Assembly: GCF_004363725.1 (NCBI RefSeq) | Contig: NZ_SNZF01000038.1 | Coordinates: forward strand, 1-33,066 | From: Aquamicrobium defluvii | GTDB taxonomy: Bacteria; Pseudomonadota; Alphaproteobacteria; Rhizobiales; Rhizobiaceae | Length of the DNA stretch: 33,066 bases | Reading direction: 5' to 3' | Shown here: positions 23,579 through 29,844 of the stretch, one piece after another | How positions within the stretch are numbered: position 1 is the stretch's first letter | How the letters are laid out: every line of letters starts with the position of its first letter | Notes under the pieces: model-generated | The model's input: only the letters and a program-made list of their open reading frames with translations | Told to the model about the DNA's origin: nothing | Database searches by the model: none | Translations under genes and position numbers: made by a program

Positions 23579-25012
23579 TCAGGCGATCATGGCGGCGACG
23601 CTGAGGCTCGCCATGATGATGATGGTGAGGATGACCAGCAGCGGCCACATGAAGCGCAACCACCGCTCATAAGGCACGCGCCCGATGGCCAGAGCGCCCA
23701 TGACTACGGCGAAGGTGGGATTGATGAGGTTCACCAGGCCGTTGGCGGACTGGTAGGCCGTGACGACGAGATCGCGCCCGACATTGGCGAAATCGGCGAC
23801 TGGCGCCATGATCGGCATGGACAGGACGGCCAGCCCCGAGGACGAAGGCACGAAGAAGGAGAGCAGCACCTCGATCCAGTAGATGACGTTGATGAACACC
23901 ACCTGCGACAGGCCCGCCACCGAGACCTCTGCCCAGTGCAGGATGGTGTCGGTGATCTTGCCGGCGTCCATGACCACGACGATGCCGCGGGCGAGCCCGA
24001 TGATCAGCGCCACGCCGAGCAGGTCGCGCGCGCCGTTGACGAAGGCGTTCACGAACTTTTCCTCGCCGGGACGGCAGATGAGCCCGACCAGTATGGACGA
24101 GGCGAGGAACAGGCCGCTCATCTCGCCCATCCACCAGCCGCCCTTGAGCACGCCCCAGATCATGACCACGAAGGTGAGGCCGAAGATCGCGAGCACGATC
24201 TTGTGCAGGCCGGTGAATTCCGGCGTCTCGCCCTGATGGGCGGCGAGGAAGTGGGCCTCGTTCTCGGCCTTGCGGTCATAGACGAAGGACGCGGAGGGGT
24301 CGAGCCGCACGCGCTCGGCATAGCGCATCACATAGATGACGCAGGCGAGCCAGCACAGGCCGAGGATGACGAAGCGCAGGATCATGCCCTGCGTGAAGGG
24401 GATGCCGGCGGCGTCGGAGGCGATGACGGTGGCGAAGGCGTTGACCGTCGAGCCCAGCACGCCGACGCCGGCCCCGAGCAGGATGATGGCCACGGCCGTC
24501 ACCGCGTCATAGCCGGCCGCGATCATGATGGGAATCAGGAGCACGTAGAAGGCCAGCGTCTCTTCCGCCATGCCGTAGGTGGTGCCGCCGAAGGCGAACA
24601 GCCCCATCAGCACCGGGATCATCCATTTCTCGCGGCCCCTGAGCGCGGTCATCGCCCGGGAGATGCCGGAATCGATGGCGCCGGTGGAGGCGATCACGCC
24701 GATGAAGCCGCCGATCACCAGCACGAACAAGGCCACGTCGATGGCGTTGGCCTGATTGGTGGCCGGATTGTAGAGGCCGCCGATGGGGGCCATGATGATG
24801 TCGAATATGCCCTGCGGATTGGGGTCGGTCGGGGCATAGGTGCCTGCCACCGGCACTTCCCGCTCGAGCGCATCGTTGAAGGTGCGCTGGTATTGTCCGG
24901 CCGGGATGATCCAGGTCGATATCGCCACCAGGATGATCAGGCTAAACAGGATGGTGAAGGCGGTGGGGAAGCGGAACTTCCGCGTCTCGGTGGTTTCCGA
25001 AGCTGTGCTCAT
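23579..25012 (-). CDS. YfcC-family transporter, presumed arginine/ornithine antiporter
   Basis: 477 residues with about 12 hydrophobic segments from residue 17 to the end. It belongs to the YfcC/DcuC group: FPTAFTILFSLIILVAISTWIIPAGQY (core WIIPAGQYQRTF), MAEETLAFYVLLIPIMIAAGYD and FFVPSSSGLAVLSMPIMAPVAD. Such proteins occur in arc operons in place of the classical APC-family ArcD, so arginine/ornithine exchange is the likely role by context. The ribosome site GGAGG is 6 bases before the ATG. It begins 64 bases after the fixK stop; no FNR-type box is visible in that gap, so arc genes may be read through from fixK. Sometimes called arcD2; the symbol is left blank. Confidence 0.88.
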   Translation of the reverse strand: MSTASETTETRKFRFPTAFTILFSLIILVAISTWIIPAGQYQRTFNDALEREVPVAGTYAPTDPNPQGIFDIIMAPIGGLYNPATNQANAIDVALFVLVIGGFIGVIASTGAIDSGISRAMTALRGREKWMIPVLMGLFAFGGTTYGMAEETLAFYVLLIPIMIAAGYDAVTAVAIILLGAGVGVLGSTVNAFATVIASDAAGIPFTQGMILRFVILGLCWLACVIYVMRYAERVRLDPSASFVYDRKAENEAHFLAAHQGETPEFTGLHKIVLAIFGLTFVVMIWGVLKGGWWMGEMSGLFLASSILVGLICRPGEEKFVNAFVNGARDLLGVALIIGLARGIVVVMDAGKITDTILHWAEVSVAGLSQVVFINVIYWIEVLLSFFVPSSSGLAVLSMPIMAPVADFANVGRDLVVTAYQSANGLVNLINPTFAVVMGALAIGRVPYERWLRFMWPLLVILTIIIMASLSVAAMIA

Positions 25013-25076
25013 CGCTGGCCTCCAATCTTTGCGGCCGAAGAGGGTTCAGAAGAATGTGCCCTGCTGCATCGCCGTT

Positions 25077-25727
25077 TCAGGCGGCCATATCCCGCAGGGC
25101 GCTGCGTTTCACGATCTCGATGCTGCGCAGGGCGGGCAGGCTGATGATGCCTTTCTGCCGCAGCCTTGAAAGGACGCGCGAGACGGTCTCGATGGTCAGG
25201 CCGAGATAGTCCGCGATGTCGGTGCGGGACATCGGCAACTCGACCGTGTCCAGCCCGCCCTGCCGTTCCGACATTTCGATCAGGAAGGCGGCAACCCGCT
25301 CGGCGGCATTCTGGCGTCCCAGCAGAAGCAGATGTTCCTGCGCCCTCGCCAGTCCCTGAAGCGCGACCGGCAGGAGTTCGTCGGCAAGCCCGTTTCGGTG
25401 CGGTGAGGTGCGCAGCATCCGTATGCCGGTGGCGCAAATGGCCTCGGCAAAGAAGTGATGGGTCGAATGGGCCTCGAAACCGAACACTTCGCCGCACAGG
25501 TGAAAGGCCGAAATCTGGCGGCGGCCATCGGCGAACAGGCGATAGACACGTACGGCGCCGAACTCGACCTGGTAGAGCCGGTCGCTCTTTTCTCCCTGTG
25601 CGTAGATTCCGGCTCCGGCGGGGATGAAAACGGGCTGCAAGCTGCCGGGTGAAGGGGCGGATGCCCATGCGGCGCAGGTGGGCTGCCGATGATCCGGAAT
25701 GGTCCGGAACGCTTCATGCAGGGTCAT
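25077..25727 (-). CDS. fixK: Crp/Fnr-family regulator, FixK-like
   Basis: 216 residues: a cyclic-nucleotide-binding-fold N-terminal domain (about 30-135; GAGIYAQGEKSDRLYQVEFG) and a winged HTH (about 150-210; MSRTDIADYLGLTIETVSRVLSRL). The recognition helix ETVSR is that of FNR/FixK proteins that read TTGAT-N4-ATCAA sites. There is no N-terminal four-cysteine cluster (only C18), so it should not sense oxygen itself. This is the FixK rather than FNR type and fits control by FixLJ. GGGAG lies 7 bases before the ATG. It sits between the fixLJ genes and the arc operon; two FNR-type boxes in this window are probable targets. Confidence 0.87.
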   Translation of the reverse strand: MTLHEAFRTIPDHRQPTCAAWASAPSPGSLQPVFIPAGAGIYAQGEKSDRLYQVEFGAVRVYRLFADGRRQISAFHLCGEVFGFEAHSTHHFFAEAICATGIRMLRTSPHRNGLADELLPVALQGLARAQEHLLLLGRQNAAERVAAFLIEMSERQGGLDTVELPMSRTDIADYLGLTIETVSRVLSRLRQKGIISLPALRSIEIVKRSALRDMAA

Positions 25728-25738
25728 GATCGTCTCCC

Positions 25739-25752
25739 AAGTTGACGATCAA
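25739..25752. promoter_or_regulatory. FixK half-site over the fixK leader
   Basis: On the minus strand TTGATCGTCAACTT has one perfect half (TTGAT) and a poor second half (2 of 5). It lies 12 bases before the fixK start and overlaps the ribosome-site region, where binding would repress. A weak candidate for autoregulation. Confidence 0.25.
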
Positions 25753-25799
25753 ACAATGATCCGGATCGCATCGGCTCGAAACTCGGTCATATCCGTACT

Positions 25800-25811
25800 G
25801 GAAACCACGTA
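25800..25811 (-). promoter_or_regulatory. Candidate FixJ-binding site upstream of fixK
   Basis: On the minus strand TACGTGGTTTCC resembles the rhizobial FixJ site, recalled as about TA(A/C)GTA(G/A)TTTCC. It ends 72 bases before the fixK ATG, a reasonable place for activation at about -60 from a start near 25745. The consensus is from memory and the match is by eye. Confidence 0.45.
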
Positions 25812-25821
25812 GTGGGAGGCC

Positions 25822-26172
25822 TTATCCCGGCCCGGCCATGGCCGCACGGACCGCCTCGATGAGCGGTTCGCCAAGGAACGGCTTCATGACGTGCCGCGCG
25901 AAAGGCAGGGCCGGGACGGCCCGGAAAAAATCGACAAGCAGGATCACCGGCCGGGCGAACGCGTCGAATTGCGCAGATGCCAGATTCCAGTCATCGACGG
26001 CATCGTCGTCGATGACCGCGCAGGCGGCGGCGCGCGCATCACAGGATGCAAAAGCGTCGCCGGCGCTCATATAGGCGGCCGTCGTGAAGCCCGCGCTGTC
26101 CAGCGCGAAAGCAAGCGAACGCCTGAAGCCTGCGTCCGGCGCGGCCACGAGGATAATGTCGGATCGGTCCAT
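25822..26172 (-). CDS. Lone degenerate receiver-domain protein, FixT-like candidate
   Basis: 116 residues, all one receiver-like domain. Aligned with FixJ, the phospho-acceptor position is kept (ACAVIDDD, D55, against ACLVTD in FixJ) and so is the Lys (MKPF, K97). The acidic pair near the N-terminus is replaced by LVAAPD, and the switch Thr is Val (V80). Two cysteines, C44 and C51, flank a short loop. Such a protein is unlikely to be a normal phosphorelay receiver. Between fixJ and fixK the obvious known parallel is FixT, a small receiver-like inhibitor of FixL; Caulobacter FixT carries cysteines tied to an Fe-S cluster. That identity is inference. The ATG at 26172 has GGGAG upstream; the open frame to 26343 is not coding. 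Confidence 0.7.
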   Translation of the reverse strand: MDRSDIILVAAPDAGFRRSLAFALDSAGFTTAAYMSAGDAFASCDARAAACAVIDDDAVDDWNLASAQFDAFARPVILLVDFFRAVPALPFARHVMKPFLGEPLIEAVRAAMAGPG

Positions 26173-26283
26173 GCAACGCTTTCTCCCGGCGCTTTTTTCA
26201 CGACCTGGGAACGACCTTCTTGGCACGGCCCGGGCCGGCGCGCATTGCGGGGGATCAAAAGCGAAGGGATATGTCACGCTCCT

Positions 26284-26309
26284 GCCCCGGCATTGCCGAA
26301 ATGCGGGGC
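26284..26309. terminator. Hairpin between fixJ and the lone receiver gene
   Basis: GCCCCGGCATT and AAATGCGGGGC can pair over about 10 bases with one bulge around a 4-base loop. No T-run follows on the minus strand, so it may attenuate or stabilise rather than end transcription. Confidence 0.35.
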
Positions 26310-26323
26310 CGAAGCGCGGGGGG

Positions 26324-26947
26324 CTAGTTTCGGTTGTCGCCAAGCCCGAGGGCGATGGTCATCCTCACCAGTTCGGCCAGGCTGCGTGCCTGCATCTTGG
26401 ACATGATGTTGGCGCGGTGGACCTCGACGGTGCGCGGGCTGATGGCAAGATCGTACGCAATCGTCTTGTTGGGCAGGCCCGCGACCACGGCGGCAAGCAC
26501 CTGCTGTTCCCGCTCCGACAGGCATTCGAACCGGGCACGCAGGGCAAGGAGGTCGTTATCGTTCGTCGCCGGGTCGAGCCGCCGCGCCGCCCGGCGCACG
26601 GCATCGATCAGAACCTCGTCCGTGAAGGGCTTTTCAATGAAGTCGACGGCTCCGGCTTTCATCGCCGCCACCGCCATGGGGACATCGCCATGCCCGGTTA
26701 TGACGATCGAGGGCACCCTGAGGCCCTTCGCGTTCAGCTTTTCCAGAAGTTCCAGACCGCTCATGTCCGGCATCTTCAGATCGGTCACCAGGCAGGCCCG
26801 GCCGATTGCCGGCGCGGCATCCAGAAAGCCGGTAGCGGAATCGTGCACACGCACCGCAAACCCTGCCGTGACCAGCAGGAAGGCCAGCGATTTGCGCACT
26901 GCCTCCTCATCGTCGAGGATGTGAACCACATAGTCGTCACTCTGCAT
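26324..26947 (-). CDS. fixJ: Response regulator FixJ
   Basis: 207 residues. The receiver domain (about 4-120) has the acidic DDE near residue 12, phospho-acceptor D56 (ACLVTDLKMPDMSG), T84 (IVITGHGDVPMAVAAMKAGA) and K106 (FIEKPF). The GDVPMAV-AMKAGA run is typical of FixJ. A LuxR-type HTH follows (about 140-200; LSEREQQVLAAVVAGLPNKTIA, RTVEVHRANIMSKM). When phosphorylated by FixL at low oxygen it should activate fixK. Its start overlaps the end of fixL by 11 bases, so the two are co-translated. ATG at 26947. Confidence 0.95.
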   Translation of the reverse strand: MQSDDYVVHILDDEEAVRKSLAFLLVTAGFAVRVHDSATGFLDAAPAIGRACLVTDLKMPDMSGLELLEKLNAKGLRVPSIVITGHGDVPMAVAAMKAGAVDFIEKPFTDEVLIDAVRRAARRLDPATNDNDLLALRARFECLSEREQQVLAAVVAGLPNKTIAYDLAISPRTVEVHRANIMSKMQARSLAELVRMTIALGLGDNRN

Positions 26948-28445
26948 TCATGGCCTCCCCCGCAGCCATCGGCAGCAATATGCGGAAGGTCGCGCCACCG
27001 TCGCCGTTGCGGCTGACCAGCAGACTTCCGCCATGAGCCTGCACGATCCGTCTGGAGATCGACAGGCCGATGCCCATGCCGTTTTCCTTGCTGGTGACGA
27101 AGGGTTCAAAGAGGCGGGCGGCGATGTCGTCGGAAATCCCCGGTCCCGTATCGGCCACCTCGATCACGATATGCTCGTCGCCATTGCGCATCGTCCTGAC
27201 AAGGAGTTCGCGCCGTTCACTGTCGCGCATGGCTTCCAGCGCGTTGCGCATCAGGTTGATCAGCACCTGCTGGATCTGGACCCGGTCGATCAGCACTTCG
27301 CTGGTGTCCACGGCAAAGTCGAACACGGAGCGCACACCGCGCTCGCGCGAGCCGATGAGCGCCAGCGCGCCTGCCTCCTCGACCACCTTGCGGATGTCGG
27401 CCGGCGCTTTCGTGCTTTCACCTCGCCTGAGAAACTCGCGCAGATTGCTGATAATGTCGCCGGCGCGCAGCGACTGCTGAGCCGTTTCCTGCAAGGCTTC
27501 CTTCAACTGTTGCGAGTTGGCGCCTCCGGGGCGTTCAAGAAGCCGCACGCAGCCCTGGGTGTAGTTGGAGATCGCGGCCAGCGGCTGGTTGAGCTCGTGG
27601 GCAAGCGCCGAGGCCATTTCGCCCAGCTCGCTGAGGCGCGCCAGCCTGGCCAGTTCCGCCTGAAGCTCCTGCAACTGCGCTTCCGATTCCTGGCGCTCCG
27701 TAAGATCGCGAACGAAGCCGGTGAAGAAGGTTTGTCCGCCTGACTGCATCTCGCCGACTGCAAGTTTCATCGGAAAGGTGGAACCGTCCTTCCTGCGCCC
27801 CACGACAACGCGGTCGATGCCGATGATGCGACGTTCGCCGGTGGTGAGGTAGCGCCGGATATAGCCGTCGTGCTCGCCGCGATACGGTTCGGGCATGAGG
27901 AGCTTTATGTTCTGGCCGACGACCTCGTTCTTCGCATAGCCGAACTGGCGCACGGCTGCAGTACTGAAGGACGTGATGATGCACTTGTCGTCGATAACGA
28001 TCGTGGCATCGGGAACCGTATCGAGGATCGAACGCAAATGCGCCTCGCTCGCCCGCAAGGTGCTTTCGGTGCGTTCGAGCACCCGACGCGCGTGATGCAG
28101 CATCTCGCCCATCCAGGCGATGACGAGGCCGACGAGGACGAAGACCGCGACCTGCAACCAGAATGTCGGGTCTGAGCCGGCAAGGAAGAAGACGGCCGTA
28201 GCGGAAAGCGCCAGCGCGAACAGGCCCTGCCCGATGCCCCCCGCAATCGCCGCGACAAGGATCGCCGGCACGAACAGCACGAAAACTGCCGCGTTTCCCA
28301 GCACCCCCTGCAATGGAAGCCGTATTGCCAGCGCGACGGCAACGGCGGCGGCAGCAAGGAAATAACCCCGCCACCCTTCGAAGCGGCGGGAAAACACAGC
28401 CTGTAGAAAACTTCCATTCTGTCCGGCTATGTCTATAGCTGGCAT
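26937..28445 (-). CDS. fixL: Oxygen-sensing heme-PAS histidine kinase FixL
   Basis: 502 residues. About four N-terminal membrane helices (28-112), a heme-PAS domain (about 130-252), and a HisKA/HATPase kinase. The PAS segment EHDGYIRRYLTT places the proximal heme His at residue 192, with the equivalents of Bradyrhizobium R206 and R220 both present (IRRY and GIDR). The residue equivalent to H214 is Arg. The phospho-His lies in MASALAHELNQPLAAISNY (residue 283). ATP-site boxes are LINLMRNALEAM, VADTGPGISDD and GMGIGLSISRRIV. Oxygen on the heme should switch the kinase off. ATG 28445 has GGAAG just before it; ATG 28469 is an alternative. About 200 bases to the next gene hold no clear gene. Confidence 0.95.
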   Translation of the reverse strand: MPAIDIAGQNGSFLQAVFSRRFEGWRGYFLAAAAVAVALAIRLPLQGVLGNAAVFVLFVPAILVAAIAGGIGQGLFALALSATAVFFLAGSDPTFWLQVAVFVLVGLVIAWMGEMLHHARRVLERTESTLRASEAHLRSILDTVPDATIVIDDKCIITSFSTAAVRQFGYAKNEVVGQNIKLLMPEPYRGEHDGYIRRYLTTGERRIIGIDRVVVGRRKDGSTFPMKLAVGEMQSGGQTFFTGFVRDLTERQESEAQLQELQAELARLARLSELGEMASALAHELNQPLAAISNYTQGCVRLLERPGGANSQQLKEALQETAQQSLRAGDIISNLREFLRRGESTKAPADIRKVVEEAGALALIGSRERGVRSVFDFAVDTSEVLIDRVQIQQVLINLMRNALEAMRDSERRELLVRTMRNGDEHIVIEVADTGPGISDDIAARLFEPFVTSKENGMGIGLSISRRIVQAHGGSLLVSRNGDGGATFRILLPMAAGEAMNAE

Positions 28446-28644
28446 GCTTCTTCCGGATCTCTCAACCATCCTGCCTGCAGCCGCTGCTTCCGGAACGCCC
28501 GGCGGTCATCCCGGGCTGTGGGGCGGCAGCCCTCGCACTACAATGTCAGGGCATTGTCGACCGGGGCAATGCTACATCCGCTTTCGTGCAAATAACAGCC
28601 CGACGAACGGTGCAACCTTTGCCGAAACCAGGAGACGTCGAATC

Positions 28645-29310
28645 TCAGGCCGGCGGTGGAGGACTCTTCCTAAGCGGTTCCGGCTTCGGGAGCATGGCGA
28701 TCATCTCATCGTCGGTAAGCTGGGGAAAGTCGCGGTAGTGATAGCCGAGCGCGAGGAAGCGGGCGGGCTGGCTGAGGCAGACGACCTTGTCCGCTTCCCG
28801 GCCCAGTTCCTCCAGCGTTGCCGGCGGGGCGACAGGGAGGGCGATGACGATCCCGCAGGGCGAGCGGCGCTTCAGGGCACGGATCGCCACCTTCATCGTC
28901 GTTCCCGTGGCTGCCCCATCATCGACCAGGATCACCGTCCTGTCGGCGACCGGGATCGGCGGCCGCCCCGCCCGGTACACATGACGCTGCCGTTCCAGCT
29001 CCGGGCGCTCCCGGTCCGTCAGCATCCGTAACCCGGCATCGTCGAGCCCATAGGCCTCGACGATCTCGCGATTGAGGACCAGGTCAGGCGGGTCGCCGTC
29101 GACCATGGCGGCAACGGCGAGTTCGGGGTTTCCCGGCGCGCCGACCTTGCGCACGATGAGCAGGTCGAGCGGCGCCTTGAGCGCCCGGGCGATCTCGGCC
29201 GCGACCGGCACCCCGCCGCGCGGCAATGCCAGGACGACGGGGTTGCGCAGGCCGAGCCCGCGTAGTTCGGCGGCCAGCTTCTGCCCGGCTTCCGTGCGGT
29301 CGCGGAACAT
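28645..29310 (-). CDS. Phosphoribosyltransferase-family protein
   Basis: 221 residues with a PRTase fold. LALPRGGVPVAAEIA lies near the N-terminus, the long flexible region has VRKVGAPGNPELAVAAM, and the PRPP-binding loop reads TVILVDDGAATGTTM (about 125-139). The first acidic residues of the usual 'D-D-G-TG-T' loop are kept. This subgroup is often annotated as a 'predicted phosphoribosyltransferase' of stress regions; the substrate base is unknown. It starts 3 bases after the stop of the DUF2267 gene, so the two form a pair likely driven from the FixK-type box at 29848-29861. Confidence 0.85.
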   Translation of the reverse strand: MFRDRTEAGQKLAAELRGLGLRNPVVLALPRGGVPVAAEIARALKAPLDLLIVRKVGAPGNPELAVAAMVDGDPPDLVLNREIVEAYGLDDAGLRMLTDRERPELERQRHVYRAGRPPIPVADRTVILVDDGAATGTTMKVAIRALKRRSPCGIVIALPVAPPATLEELGREADKVVCLSQPARFLALGYHYRDFPQLTDDEMIAMLPKPEPLRKSPPPPA

Positions 29311-29313
29311 GGC

Positions 29314-29742
29314 TCAGTCCGTCGGCCACAATACGCGCAGAGATTTCTTCATGGAATTCCTGACCTCCTCGATCTCGCTGCGCGACACGTGGCGGTCGAG
29401 CACGCTGAAAACGGCGGCGATGGCTTCATCCGGGTCGTCCAGCGCGTCGTCGCGGAAGGCTTCCCTTATCCGCGCGACGAACTCTTCCTTCCTGCGGTCC
29501 CAGACCGGCGTTTCCCTCGGCTTCCAGCCTTCGAAATAGATGCCGCGGATGAGGACGGGCAGCTGCGCGGAAAGATCGAGCATCTCGTCTTGCGGAAGCC
29601 AGTCCCGCAGCGTGTGCAGGACGCTGCGCAAGAGGCGATAGGCCCGCGCGTCGGTCCAGTCCAGATCGTCGGCAAGCTCGTTGACCCATTGCTGGGCCTG
29701 CTGCGCTGCCTGCGTGAATGTTGCTATGGATGTTCCGCTCAT
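29314..29742 (-). CDS. DUF2267 domain protein
   Basis: 142 residues, all one DUF2267 domain: AAQQAQQWVNELADDLDW, AYRLLRSVLHTLRDWLPQDEMLDLSAQLPVLIRGIYFEGWKP (core LPVLIRGIYFEGW), then a C-terminal half-repeat AIAAVFSVLDRHVSRSEIEEV. The domain is all-helical and its biochemical function is unknown. It is often found near stress and anaerobiosis genes such as phosphoribosyltransferases and cation ATPases, as here. ATG 29742 has GGAG about 9 bases upstream; a GTG at 29775 is less likely. Upstream 103 bases separate it from the ATPase stop and hold no gene. Confidence 0.85.
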   Translation of the reverse strand: MSGTSIATFTQAAQQAQQWVNELADDLDWTDARAYRLLRSVLHTLRDWLPQDEMLDLSAQLPVLIRGIYFEGWKPRETPVWDRRKEEFVARIREAFRDDALDDPDEAIAAVFSVLDRHVSRSEIEEVRNSMKKSLRVLWPTD

Positions 29743-29844
29743 GATGCCTGCTCCCTGGTTTCGGTCGGCCGGCACAGCGATGCACCTGGCGTCGCCGGGT
29801 CCGATCCGGCAAGGACCACAGCAAACTCCATCCGCCGCCTCCCA

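Noticed and set aside
23568..23663. His-rich N-terminal extension of arginine deiminase
   Set aside because: It is the antisense-free overlap with the transporter C-terminus in another frame; the family starts at ATG 23567.
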